A DNA stretch of 64,000 bases. Source: Zhengitettix transpicula (lineage: Eukaryota > Arthropoda > Insecta > Orthoptera > Tetrigidae). The position numbers and the translations under genes were made by a program. Positions 14,295 to 27,750 of this stretch are shown in pieces. Where the stretch lies: NCBI GenBank assembly GCA_037074705.1, contig JAYJMR010000022.1, positions 287,191 to 351,190 of the forward strand, written 5' to 3'. Under the pieces are notes generated by a model, which had not been told where the DNA came from, ran no database searches, and was given only the letters and a program-made list of their open reading frames with translations. Within the stretch, counting starts at the first letter, position 1; the number at the start of each line of letters is the position of its first letter.

Positions 14295-17200
14295 GACTGG
14301 TTTATTTTTAGATTCTTGGTTGGTGAAATTCCAAACTTGTCGTCGAAACGTCGAAATATTACGATATATTAATTAATATTAATAGATTAAGATTTTAGAA
14401 GTGCTGGTTTGAGTATTTTTTATAAAGAACGTATCATTTATTATGAAATAAGACTTTGTTATTTATAGTTTCTTGGTTGGTGAAATTCCAAACTTGTCGT
14501 CGAAACGTCGAAATATTACGATATATTAATTAATATTAATAGATTAAGATTTTAGAAGTGCAGGTTTGAGTAATTTTTATAAAGAACGAATCATTTATTG
14601 TGAAATAAGACTTTGTTATTTATAGTTTCTTGGTTGGTGAAATTCCAAACTTGTCGTCGAAACGTCGAAATATTACGATATATTAATTAATATTAATAGA
14701 TTAAGATTTTAGAAGTGCAGGTTTGAGTAATTTTTATAAAGAACGAATCATTTATTATGAAATAAGACTTTGTTATTTATAGTTTCTTGGTTGGTGAAAT
14801 TCCAAACTTGTTGCCGAAACGTCGAAATATTGCGATATATTAATTAATATTAATAGATTAAGATTTTAGAAGTGCTGGTTTGAGTAATTTTTATAAAGAA
14901 CGAATCATTTATTATGAAATAAGACTTTGTTATTTATAGTTTCTTGGTTGGTGAAATTCCAAACTTGTTGCCGAAACGTCGAAATATTGCGATATATTAA
15001 TTAATATTAATAGATTAAGATTTTAGAAGTGCTGGTTTGAGTAATTTTTATAAAGAACGAATCATTTATTATGAAATAAGACTTTGTTATTTATAGTTTC
15101 TTGGTTGGTGAAATTCCAAACTTGTCGTCGAAACGTCGAAATATTACGATATATTAATTAATATTAATAGATTAAGATTTTAGAAGTGCAGGTTTGAGTT
15201 ATTTTTATAAAGAACCAATCATTTATTATGAAATAAGACTTTATTATGTTTAGTTTCTTGGTTGGTGAAATTCCAAACTTGTTGCCGAAACGTCGAAATA
15301 TTGCGATATATTAATTAATATTAATAGATTAAGATTTTAGAAGTGCAGGTTTGAGTTATTTTTATAAAGAACCAATCATTTATTATGAAATAAGACTTTG
15401 TTATTTATAGATTCTTGGTTGGTGAAATTCCAAACTTGTTGCCGAAACGTCGAAATATTGCGATATATTAATTAATATTAATAGATTAAGATTTTAGAAG
15501 TGCTGGTTTGAGTAATTTTTATAAAGAACGAATCATTTATTATGAAATAAGACTTTGTTATTTATAGTTTCTTGGTTGGTGAAATTCCAAACTTGTCGTC
15601 GAAACGTCGAAATATTGGGATATATTAATTAATATTAATAGATTAAGATTTTAGAAGTGCAGGTTTGAGTAATTTTTATAAAGAACGAATCATTTATTAT
15701 GAAATAAGACTTTGTTATTTATAGTTTCTTGGTTGGTGAAATTCCAAACTTGTCGTCGAAACGTCGAAATATTACGATATATTAATTAATATTAATAGAT
15801 TAAGATTTTAGAAGTGCAGGTTTGACTAATTTTTATAAAGAACGAATCATTTATTATGAAATAAGACTTTGTTATTTATAGTTTCTTGGTTGGTGAAATT
15901 CCAAACTTGTCGTCGAAACTTCGAAATATTACGATATATTAATTAATATTAATAGATTAAGATTTTAGAAGTGCAGGTTTGAGTAATTTTTATAAAGAAC
16001 GTGTCATTTATTATGAAATAAGACTTTGTTATTATTAGTTTCTTGGTTGGTGAAATTCCACTCTTGTCGTCGAAACGTCGAAATATTACGATATATTAAT
16101 TAATATTAATAGATTAAGATTTTAGAAGTGCAGGTTTGAGTAATTTTTATAAAGAACGAATCATATATTATGAAATAAGACTTTGTTATTTATAGTTTCT
16201 TGGTTGGTGAAATTCCAAATTTGTCGTCGAAACGTCGAAATATTCCGATATATTAATTAATATTAATAGATTAAGATTTTAGAAGTGCAGGTTTGAGTAA
16301 TTTTTATAAAGAACGAATCATTTATTATGAAATAAGACTTTGTTATTTATAGTTTCTTGGTTGGTGAAATTCCAAACTTGTTGCCGAAACGTCGAAATAT
16401 TACGATATATTAATTAATATTAATATATTAAGATTTTAGAAGTGCTGGTTTGAGTAATTTTTATAAAGAACGAATCATTTATTATGAAATAAGACTTTGT
16501 TATTTGAAGATTCTTGGTTGGTGAAATTCCAAACTTGTCGTCGAAACGTCGAAATATTGGGATATATTAATTAATATTAATGAATTAAGATTTTAGAAGT
16601 GCAGGTTTGAGTAATTTTTATAAAGAACGAGTCATTTATTATGAAATAAGATTTTGTTATTTGAAGATTCTTGGTTGGTGAAATTCCAAACTTGTCGTCG
16701 AAACGTCGAAATATTGGGATATATTAATGATAATTAATGAATTAAGATTTTAGAAGTGCAAGTTTGAGTAATTTTTATAAAGAACGTATCATTTATTATG
16801 AAATAAGACTTTGTTATTTGAAGATTCTTGGTTGGTGAAATTCCAAACTTGTCGTCGAAACGTCGAAATATTGGGATATATTAATTAATATTAATGAATT
16901 AAGATTTTAGAAGTGCTGGTTTGAGTAAGTTTCATAAAGAACGTATCATTTATTATGAAATACGACTTTGTTATTTGAAGATTCTTGGTTGGTGAAATTC
17001 CAAACTTGTCGTCGAAACGTCGAAATATTACGATATATTAATTAATATTAATAGATTAAGATTTTAGAAGTGCAGGTTTGAGTAATTTTTATAAAGAACG
17101 TATCATTTATTATGAAATAAGACTTTGTTATTTGAAGATTCTTGGTTGGTGAAATTCCAAACTTGTCGTCGAAACGTCGAAATATTACGATATATTAATT

Positions 17201-20200
17201 AATATTAATGGATTAAGATTTTAGAAGTGCAGGTTTGAGTAATTTTTATAAAGAACGTATCATTTATTATGAAATAAGACTTTGTTATTTGAAGATTCTT
17301 GGTTGGTGAAATTCCAAACTTGTCGTCGAAACGTCGAAATATTACGATATATTAATTAATATTAATGGATTAAGATTTTAGAAGTGCTGGTTTGAGTAAT
17401 TTTTATAAAGAACGAGTCATTTATTATGAAATAAGACTTTGTTATTTGAAGATTCTTGGTTGGTGAAATTCCAAACTTGTCGTCGAAACGTCGAAATATT
17501 GGGATATATTAATTAATATTAATAGATTAAGATTTTAGAAGTGCAGGTTTGAGTAATTTTTATAAAGAACGAGTCATTTATTATGAAATAAGACTTTGTT
17601 ATTTGAAGATTCTTGGTTGGTGAAATTCCAAACTTGTCGTCGAAACGTCGAAATATTGGGATATATTAATTAATATTAATAGATTAAGATTTTAGAAGTG
17701 CAGGTTTGACTAATTTTTATAAAGAACGAGTCATTTATTATGGAATAGGACTTTGTTATTTGAAGATTCTTGGTTGGTGAAATTCCAAACTTGTCGTCGA
17801 AACGTCGAAATATTACGATATATTAATTAATATTAATAGATTAAGATTTTAGAAGTGCAGGTTTGAGTAATTTTCATAAAGAACGTATCATTTATTATGA
17901 AATAAGACTTTGTTATTTGAAGATTGTTGGTTGGTGAAATTCCAAACTTGTCATCGAAACGTCGAAATATTACGATATATTAATTTATATTATTGGATTA
18001 AGATTTTAGAAGTGCTGGTTTGAGTAATTTTTATAAAGAACGAGTCATTTATTATGAAATAAGACTTTGTTATTTGAAGCTTCTTGGTTGGTGAAATTCC
18101 AAACTTGTCGTCGAAACGTCGAAATATTGGGATATATTAATTAATATTAATGAATTAAGATTTTAGAAGTGCAGGTTTGAGTAATTTTCATAAAGAACGT
18201 ATCATTTATTATGAAATAAGACTTTGTTATTTGAAGATTCTTGGTTGGTGAAATTCCAAAATTTGTCGTCGAAACGTCGAAATATTGGGATATATTAATT
18301 AATATTAATAGATTAAGATTTTAGAAGTGCAGGTTTGACTAATTTTTATAAAGAACGAGTCATTTATTATGAAATAAGACTTTGTTATTTGAAGATTCTT
18401 GGTTGGTGAAATTCCAAACTTGTCGTCGAAACGTCGAAATATTGGGATATATTAATTAATATTAATAGATTAAGATTTTAGAAGTGCAGGTTTGAGTAAT
18501 TTTTATAAAGAACGTGTCATTTATTTTAAAATTAGACTTTGTTATTTTTAGTTTCTTGGTTGGTGAAATTCCAAACTTGTCATCGAAACGTCGAAATATT
18601 ACGATATATTAATTAATATTAATGGATTAAGATTTTAGAAGTGCTGGTTTGAGTAATTTTTATAAAGAACGAGTCATTTATTATGAAATAAGACTTTGTT
18701 ATTTGAAGCTTCTTGGTTGGTGAAATTCCAAACTTGTCGTCGAAACGTCGAAATATTGGGATATATTAATTAATATTAATGAATTAAGATTTTAGAAGTG
18801 CAGGTTTGAGTAATTTTCATAAAGAACGTATCATTTATTATGAAATAAGACTTTGTTATTTGAAGATTCTTGGTTGGTGAAATTCCAAACTTGTCATCGA
18901 AACGTCGAAATATTACGATATATTAATTAATATTAATGGATTAAGATTTTAGAAGTGCTGGTTTGAGTAATTTTATAAAGAACGAGTCATTTATTATGAA
19001 ATAAGACTTTGTTATTTGAAGATTCTTGGTTGGTGAAATTCCAAACTTGTCGTCGAAACGTCGAATATTGGGATATATTAATTAATATTAATAGATTAAG
19101 ATTTTAGAAGTGCAGGTTTGACTAATTTTTATAAAGAACGAGTCATTTATTATGAAATAAGACTTTGTTATTTGAAGATTCTTGGTTGGTGAAATTCCAA
19201 ACTTGTCTTCGAAACGTCGAAATATTGGATATGTTAATTAATATTAATGAATTAAGATTTTAGAAGTGCAGGTTTGACTAATTTTTATAAAGAACGAGTC
19301 ATTTATTATGAAATAAGACTTTGTTATTTGAAGATTCTTGGTTGGTGAAATTCCAAACTTGTCGTCGAAACGTCGAAATATTGGGATATATTAATTAATA
19401 TTAATAGATTAAGATTTTAGAAGTGCAGGTTTGACTAATTTTTATAAAGAACGAGTCATTTATTATGAAATAAGACTTTGTTTTTTGAAGATTCTTGGTT
19501 GGTGAAATTCCAAACATGTCGTTGAAACGTCGAAATATTACGATATATTAATTAATATTAATAGATTAAGATTTTAGAAGTGCAGGTTTGAGTAATTTTT
19601 ATAAAGAACGTATCATTTATTATGAAATAAGACTTTGTTATTTGAAGATTCTTGGTTGGTGAAATTCCAAACTTGTCGTCGAAACGTCGAAATATTACGA
19701 TATATTAATTAATATTAATAGATTAAGATTTTAGAAGTGCAGGTTTGACTAATTTTTATAAGAACGTATCATTTATTATGAAATAAGACTTTGTTATTTG
19801 AAGATTCTTGGTTGGTGAAATTCCAAAATTTGTCGTCGAAACGTCGAAATATTGGGATATATTAATTAATATTAATAGATTAAGATTTTAGAAGTGCAGG
19901 TTTGACTAATTTTTATAAAGAACGAGTCATTTATTATGAAATAAGACTTTGTTATTTGAAGATTCTTGGTTGGTGAAATTCCAAACTTGTCGTCGAAACG
20001 TCGAAATATTGGGATATATTAATTAATATTAATAGATTAAGATTTTAGAAGTGCAGGTTTGAGTAATTTTTATAAAGAACGTGTCATTTATTATGAAAAT
20101 AAGACTTTGTTATTTTTAGTTTCTTGGTTGGTGAAATTCCAAACTTGTCGTCGAAACGTCGAAATATTTTCATATATTAATTAATATTAATAGATTAAGA

Positions 20201-21140
20201 TTTTAGAAGTGCAGGTTTGAGTAATTTTCATAAAGAACGTGTCATTAATTACGAAATAAGACTTTGTTATTTTTAGTTTCTTGGTTGGTGAAATTCCAAA
20301 CTTGTCGTCGAAACGTCGAAATATTACGATATATTAATTAATATTAATAGATTAAGATTTTAGAAGTGCAGGTTTGACTAATTTTTATAAAGAACGAGTC
20401 ATTTATTATGAAATAAGACTTTGTTATTTGAAGATTCTTGGTTGGTAAAATTCCAAACTTGTCTTCGAAACGTCGAAATATTGGGATATATTAATTAATA
20501 TTAATGAATTAAGATTTTAGAAGTGCAGGTTTGACTAATTTTTATAAAGAACGAGTCATTTATTATGAAATAAGACTTGGTTATTTGAAGATTCTTGGTT
20601 GGTGAAATTCCAAACTTGTCGTCGAAACGTCGAAATATTACGATATATTAATTAATATAATAGATTAAGATTTTAGAAGTGCAGGTTTGACTAATTTAAT
20701 AAAGAACGAGTCATTTATTATGAAATAAGACTTTGTTTTTTGAAGATTCTTGGTTGGTGAAATTCCAAACTTGTCGTCGAAACGTCGAAATATTACGATA
20801 TATTAATTAATATTAATAGATTAAGATTTTAGAAGTGCAGGTTTGAATAATTTTTATAAAGAACGTCTCATTTATTATGAAATAATACTTTGTTATTTGA
20901 AGATTCTTGGTTGGTGAAATTCCAAACTTGTCGTCGAAACGTCGAAATATTACGATATATTAATTAATATTAATGGATTAAGATTTTAGAAGTGCTGGTT
21001 TGAGTAATTTTTATAAAGAACGAGTCATTTATTATGAAATAAGACTTTGTTATTTGAAGATTCTTGGTTGGTGAAATTCCAAACTTGTCGTCGAAACGTC
21101 GAAATATTGGGATATATTAATTAATATTAATAGATTAAGA

Positions 21141-21270
21141 TTTAGAAGTGCAGGTTTGAGTAATTTTTATAAAGAACGAGTCATTATTATGAAATAAGAC
21201 TTTGTTATTTGAAGATTCTTGGTTGGTGAAATCCAAACTTGTCGTCGAAACGTCGAAATATTGGATATAT
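21141..21270 (+). repeat. Monomers with clustered 1-base deletions
   Basis: Four single-base losses fall in about 130 bp: 'gatttag' for gattttag at 21141, 'cattatta' for catttatta at 21181, 'gaaatcc' for gaaattcc at 21229-21233, and 'attgga' for attggga at 21261. Each shortens a run or a doublet. Elsewhere such losses are rare, usually one per kilobase or fewer. The cluster may be real decay or locally weak consensus sequence. Confidence 0.6.
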
Positions 21271-23592
21271 TAATTAATATTAATAGATTAAGATTTTAGA
21301 AGTGCAGGTTTGACTAATTTTTATAAAGAACGAGTCATTTATTATGAAATAAGACTTTGTTATTTGAAGATTCTTGGTTGGTGAAATTCCAAACTTGTCG
21401 TCGAAACGTCGAAATATTATGATATATTAATTAATATTAATAGATTAAGATTTTAGAAGTGCAGGTTTGAGTAATTTTCATAAAGAACGTATCATTTATT
21501 ATGAAATAAGACTTTGTTATTTGAAGATTCTTGGTTGGTGAAATTCCAAACTTGTCATCGAAACGTCGAAATATTACGATATATTAATTAATATTAATGA
21601 TTAAGATTTAGAAGTGCTGGTTTGAGTAATTTTTATAAAGAACAAGTCATTTATTATGAAATAAGACTTTGTTATTTGAAGATTCTTGGTTGGTGAAATT
21701 CCAAACTTGTCATCGAAACGTCGAAATATTACGATATATTAATTAATATTAATGGATTAAGATTTTAGAAGTGCTGGTTTGAGTAATTTTTATAAAGAAC
21801 AAGTCATTTATTATGAAATAAGACTTTGTTATTTGAAGCTTCTTGGTTGGTGAAATTCCAAACTTGTCGTCGAAACGTCGAAATATTGGAATATATTAAT
21901 TAATATTAATGAATTAAGATTTTAGAAGTTCAGGTTTGAGTAATTTTCATAAAAAACGTATCATTTATTATGAAATAAGACTTTGTTATTCGAAGATTCT
22001 TGGTTGGTGAAATTCCAAACTTGTCATCGAAACGTCGAAATATTACGATATATTAATTAATATTAATGGATTAAGATTTTAGAAGTGCTGGTTTGAGTAA
22101 TTTTTATAAAGAACGAGTCATTTATTATGAAATAAGACTTTGTTATTTGAAGATTCTTGGTTGGTGAAATTCCAAACTTGTCGTCGAAACGTCGAAATAT
22201 TACGATATATTAATTAATATTAATAGATTAAGATTTTAGAAGTGCAGGTTTGACTAATTTTTATAAAGAACGTATCATTTATTATGAAATAAGACTTTGT
22301 TATTTGAAGATTCTTGGTTGGTGAAATTCCAAACTTGTCGTCGAAACGTCGAAATATTGGGATATATTAATTAATATTAATAGATTAAGATTTTAGAAGT
22401 GCAGGTTTGACTAATTTTTATAAAGAACGAGTCATTTATTATGAAATAAGACTTTGTTATTTGAAGATTCTTGGTTGGTGAAATTCCAAACTTGTCGTCG
22501 AAACGTCGAAATATTACGATATATTAATTAATATTAATAGATTAAGATTTTAGAAGTGCAGGTTTGACTAATTTTCATAAAGAACGAGTCATTTATTATG
22601 AAATAAGACTTTGTTATTTGAAGATTCTTGGTTGGTGAAATTCTAAACTTGTCGTCGAAACGTCGAAATATTGGGATATATTAATTAATATTAATAGATT
22701 AAGATTTTAGAAGTGCACGTTTGACTAATTTTTATAAAGAACGAGTCATTTATTATGAAATAAGACTTTGTTGTTTGAAGATTCTTGGTTGGTGAAATTC
22801 CAAACTTGTCTTCGAAACGTCGAAATATTGGGATATATTAATTAATATTAATGAATTAAGATTTTAAAAGTGCAGGTTTGACTAATTTTTATAAAGAACG
22901 AGTCATTTATTATGAAATAAGGCTTTGTTATTTGAAGATTCTTGGTTGGTGAAATTCCAAACTTGTCGTCGAAACGTCGAAATATTACGATATATTAATT
23001 AATATTAATAGATTAAGATTTTAGAAGTGCAGGTTTGACTAATTTTTATAAAGAACGAGTCATTTATTATGAAATAAGACTTTGTTATTTGAAGATTCTT
23101 GGTTGGTGAAATTCCAAACTTGTCTTCGAAACGTCGAAATATTGGGATATATTAATTAATATTAATGAATTAAGATTTTAGAAGTGCAGGTTTCACTAAT
23201 TTTTATAAAGAACGAGTCATTTATTATGAAATAAGACTTGGTTATTTGAAGATTCTTGGTTGGTGAAATTCCAAACTTGTCGTCGAAACGTCGAAATATT
23301 ACGATATATTAATTAATATTAATAGATTAAGATTTTAGAAGTGCAGGTTTGACTAATTTTTATAAAGAACGAGTCATTTATTATGAAATAAGACTTTGTT
23401 TTTTGAAGATTCTTGGTTGGTGAAATTCCAAACTTGTCGTCGAAACGTCGAAATATTACGATATATTAATTAATATTAATAGATTAAGATTTTAGAAGTG
23501 CAGGTTTGAGTAATTTTCATAAAGAACGTATCATTTATTATGAAATAAGACTTTGTTATTTGAAGATTCTTGGTTGGTGAAATTCCAAACTT

Positions 23593-25140
23593 GTCATCGA
23601 AACGTCGAAATATTACGATATATTAATTAATATTAATGGATTAAGATTTTAGAAGTGCTGGTTTGAGTAATTTTTATAAAGAACGAGTCATTTATTATGA
23701 AATAAGACTTTGTTATTTGAAGATTCTTGGTTGGTGAAATTCCAAACTTGTCATCGAAACGTCGAAATATTACGATATATTAATTAATATTAATGGATTA
23801 AGATTTTAGAAGTGCTGGTTTGAGTAATTTTTATAAAGAACGAGTCATTTATTATGAAATAAGACTTTGTTATTTGAAGCTTCTTGGTTGGTGAAATTCC
23901 AAACTTGTCGTCGAAACGTCGAAATATTGGGATATATTAATTAATATTAATGAATTAAGATTTTAGAAGTGCAGGTTTGAGTAATTTTCATAAAGAACGT
24001 ATCATTTATTATGAAATAAGACTTTGTTATTTGAAGATTCTTGGTTGGTGAAATTCCAAACTTGTCATCGAAACGTCGAAATATTACGATATATTAATTA
24101 ATATTAATGGATTAAGATTTTAGAAGTGCTGGTTTGAGTAATTTTTATAAAGAACGAGTCATTTATTATGAAATAAGACTTTGTTATTTGAAGATTCTTG
24201 GTTGGTGAAATTCCAAACTTGTCGTCGAAACGTCGAAATATTGGGATATATTAATTAATATTAATAGATTAAGATTTTAGAAGTGCAGGTTTGACTAATT
24301 TTTATAAAGAACGAGTCATTTATTATGAAATAAGACTTTGTTATTTGAAGATTCTTGGTTGGTGAAATTCCAAACTTGTCTTCGAAACGTCGAAATTTTG
24401 GGATATATTAATTAATATTAATGAATTAAGATTTTAGAAGTGCAGGTTTGACTAATTTTTATAAAGAACGAGTCATTTATTATGAAATAAGACTTTGTTA
24501 TTTGAAGATTCTTGGTTGGTGAAATTCCAAACTTGTCGTCGAAACGTCGAAATATTACGATATATTAATTAATATTAATAGATTAAGATTTTAGAAGTGC
24601 AGGTTTGAGTAATTTTCATAAAGAACGTATCATTTATTATGAAATAAGACTTTGTTATTTGAAGATTCTTGGTTGGTGAAATTCCAAACTTGTCATCGAA
24701 ACGTCGAAATATTACGATATATTAATTAATATTAATGGATTAAGATTTTAGAAGTGCTGGTTTGAGTAATTTTTATAAAGAACGAGTCATTTATTATGAA
24801 ATAAGACTTTGTTATTTGAAGATTCTTGGTTGGTGAAATTCCAAACTTGTCATCGAAACGTCGAAATATTACGATATATTAATTAATATCAATGGATTAA
24901 GATTTTAGAAGTGCTGGTTTGAGTAATTTTTATAAAGAACGAGTCATTTATTATGAAATAAGACTTTGTTATTTGAAGCTTCTTGGTTGGTGAAATTCCA
25001 AACTTGTCGTCGAAACGTCGAAATATTGGGATATATTAATTAATATTAATGAATTAAGATTTTAGAAGTGCAGGTTTGAGTAATTTTCATAAAGAACGTA
25101 TCATTTATTATGAAATAAGACTTTGTTATTTGAAGATTCT
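23593..25140 (+). repeat. 7-monomer higher-order repeat, 1,099-bp period (domain B)
   Basis: Two 'gtcatcg' monomers followed by a 'gaagcttc' monomer occur at 23593, 23750 and 23876, and again at 24692, 24849 and 24975: offset 1,099 bp, exactly seven monomers, for all three markers. The second copy departs from the first after the gaagcttc unit: gtcatcg at 24064 corresponds to gtcgtcg near 25,163. 'gaaatttt' at 24391 and 25333 is offset by 942 bp (six monomers), so one monomer was lost in the second copy. Related gaagcttc markers at 18705 and 21835 show that the block has older relatives in domain B. Confidence 0.75.
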
Positions 25141-27226
25141 TGGTTGGTGAAATTCCAAACTTGTCGTCGAAACGTCGAAATATTGGGATATATTAATTAA
25201 TATTAATAGATTAAGATTTTAGAAGTGCAGGTTTGACTAATTTTTATAAAGAACGAGTCATTTATTATGAAATAAGACTTTGTTTTTTGAAGATTCTTGG
25301 TTGGTGAAATTCCAAACTTGTCTTCGAAACGTCGAAATTTTGGGATATATTAATTAATATTAATGAATTAAGATTTTAGAAGTGCAGGTTTGACTAATTT
25401 TTATAAAGAACGAGTCATTTATTATGAAATAAGACTTTGTTATTTGAAGATTCTTGGTTGGTGAAATTCCAAACTTGTCGTCGAAACGTCGAAATATTAC
25501 GATATATTAATTAATATTAATAGATTAAGATTTTAGAAGTGCAGGTTTGAGTAATTTTTATATAGAACGTATCATTTATTATGAAATAAGACTTTGTTAT
25601 TTGAAGATTCTTTTTTGGTGAAATTCCAAACTTGTCGTCGAAACGTCGAAATATTACGATATATTAATTAATATTAATAGATTAAGATTTTAGAAGTGCA
25701 GGTTTGACTAATTTTTATAAAGAACGAGTCATTTATTATGAAATAAAACTTTGTTATTTGAAGATTCTTGGTTGGTGAAATTCCAAACTTGTCGTCGAAA
25801 CGTCGAAATATTACGATATATTAATTAATATTAATAGATTAAGATTTTAGAAGTGCAGGTTTGACTAATTTTTATAAAGAACGTATCATTTATTATGAAA
25901 TAAGACTTTGTTATTTGAAGATTCTTGGTTGGTGAAATTCCAAACTTGTCGTCGAAACGTCGAAATATTGGGATATATTAATTAATATTAATAGATTAAG
26001 ATTTTAGAAGTGCAGGTTTGACTAATTTTTATAAAGAACGAGTCATTTATTATGAAATAAGACTTTGTTATTTGAAGATTCTTGGTTGGTGAAATTCCAA
26101 ACTTGTCTTCGAAACGTCGAAATATTAGGATATATTAATTAATATTAATGGATTAAGATTTTAGAAGTGCAGGTTTGAGTAATTTTTATAAAGAACGAGT
26201 CATTTATTATGAATAAGACTTTGTTATTTTTAGTTTCTTGGTTGGTGAAATTCCAAACTTGTCGTCGAAACGTCGAAATATTGGGATATATTAATTAATA
26301 TTAATAGATTAAGATTTTAGAAGTGCAGGTTTGAGTAATTTTTATAAAGAACGAGTAATTTATTATGAAATAAGACTTTGTTATTTTTAGATTCTTGGTT
26401 GGTGAAATTCAAACTTGTCGTCGAAACGTCGAAATATTACGATATATTAATTAATATTAATGGATTAAGATTTTAGAAGTGCAGGTTTGAGTAATTTTTA
26501 TAAAGAACGAGTCATTTATTATGAAATAAGACTTTGTTATTTGAAGATTCTTGGTTGGTGAAATTCCAAACTTGTCGTCGAAACGTCGAAATATTACGAT
26601 ATATTAATTAATATTAATGGATTAAGATTTTAGAAGTGCAGGTTTGAGTAATTTTTATAAAGAACGAGTCATTTATTAAGAAATAAGACTTAGTTATTTG
26701 AAGATTCTTGGTTGGTGAAATTCCAAACTTGTCGTCGAAACGTCGAAATATTACGATATATTAATTAATATTAATGGATTAAGATTTTAGAAGTGCAGGT
26801 TTGAGTAATTTTTATAAAGAACGAGTCATTTATTATGAAATAAGACTTTGTTATTTTTAGTTTCTTGGTTGGTGAAATTCCAAACTTGTCGTCGAAACGT
26901 CGAAATATTGGGATATATTAATTAATATTAATAGATTAAGATTTTAGAAGTGCAGGTTTGAGTAATTTTTATAAAGAACGAGTCATTTATTATGAAATAA
27001 GACTTTGTTATTTTTAGATTCTTGGTTGGTGAAATTCCAAACTTGTCGTCGAAACGTCGAAATATTACGATATATTAATTAATATTAATGGATTAAGATT
27101 TTAGAAGTGCAGGTTTGAGTAATTTTTATAAAGAACGAGTCATTTATTATGAAATAAGACTTTGTTATTTGAAGATTCTTGGTTGGTGAAATTCCAAACT
27201 TGTCGTCGAAACGTCGAAATATTGGG

Positions 27227-27750
27227 ATATATTAATTAATATTATAGACTAAGATTTTAGAAGTGCTGGTTTGAGTAATATATATTAATTAATATTAATG
27301 GATTAAGATTTTAGAAGTGCAGGTTTGAGTAATTTTTATAAAGAACGAGTCATTTATTATGAAATAAGACTTTGTTATTTGAAGATTCTTGGTTGGTGAA
27401 ATTCCAAACTTGTCGTCGAAACGTCGAAATATTACGATATATTAATTAATATTAATGGATTAAGATTTTAGAAGTGCAGGTTTGAGTAATTTTTATAAAG
27501 AACGAGTCATTTATTATGAAATAAGACTTTGTTATTTGAAGATTCTTGGTTGGTGAAATTCCAAACTTGTCGTCGAAACGTCGAAATATTACGATATATT
27601 AATTAATATTAATGGATTAAGATTTTAGAAGTGCAGGTTTGAGTAATTTTTATAAAGAACGAGTCATTTATTATGAAATAAGACTTTGTTATTTGAAGAT
27701 TCTTGGTTGGTGAAATTCCAAACTTGTCGTCGAAACGTCGAAATATTGGG
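27227..27750 (+). repeat. 524-bp irregular repeat unit, copy 1 (53-bp partial monomer plus three monomers)
   Basis: At 27227-27279 the sequence from monomer position 85 to 138 is present with a one-base loss ('attatagact'), then jumps straight back to position 85 ('gagtaatatatatt'), so a 104-bp part of a monomer is missing. Three ordinary monomers follow. The whole 524-bp unit (3 x 157 + 53) is repeated immediately downstream. The junction lies at 'aat' and 'atatat', a short AT-rich overlap next to the palindrome region. Confidence 0.85.

Larger units (their letters stand above)
7858..15060 (+). repeat. 10-monomer higher-order repeat array, 1,570-bp period
   Basis: The combination 'gagtatttttt' followed by 'gactggttta' (first copy 'gactagttta') occurs at 7858, 9428, 10684, 12254, 13824 and 14295. 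Intervals are 1,570, 1,256, 1,570, 1,570 and 471 bp, or 10, 8, 10, 10 and 3 monomers exactly. Other markers keep the same spacing: 'caaatca' at 7521, 9091, 10347, 11917 and 13487; 'cgtatca' at 7994, 9564, 10820, 12390 and 13960; 'tttttagaaag' at 11121 and 12691. A second 'gactggttta' monomer lies 5 units from the first within each full copy (8643, 11469, 13039), so the 10-mer may have grown from a pentamer. The last copy starts at 14295 and loses register near 15.06 kb. Confidence 0.85.
1..16477 (+). repeat. Satellite domain A (heterogeneous monomers)
   Basis: About 105 monomers. Diagnostic states are 'cgaatcattt' at the monomer end (also 'caaatca', 'cgtatca', 'cgtgtca'), 'tttatag' or 'ttttag' near monomer position 28, 'gtcgtcg' alternating with 'gttgccg' near position 60, 'attacg', 'attgcg' or 'attatg' near position 80, and 'gctgg' alternating with 'gcagg' near position 125. 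The ttgccg state often goes with attgcg, so the variants travel as haplotypes. The 'gactggttta' variant marks monomers at 2364, 2992, 5661, 8643 and later. Adjacent monomers differ more here than in domain D, while monomers 5 or 10 units apart are nearly identical from about 7.9 kb on. The right edge is where 'ttgaag' and then 'gagtca' become standard. Confidence 0.8.
16478..26201 (+). repeat. Satellite domain B ('ttgaag' monomers)
   Basis: About 62 monomers that mostly carry 'ttatttgaagattc' in place of domain A's 'tttatag', 'cgagtca' in place of 'cgaatca', and often 'gactaatt' or 'gagtaattttcata' near position 135. 'aatattgggat' is common near position 80, and 'aatgaatt' or 'aatggatt' near position 105. 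A subset has 'gtcatcg' or 'gtcttcg' in place of 'gtcgtcg', and another subset has 'gaagcttc' (at 18076, 18705, 21835, 23876, 24975). The left edge is sharp at one monomer. The right edge is softer, because 'ttgaag' monomers continue among others in domain C. Confidence 0.75.
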
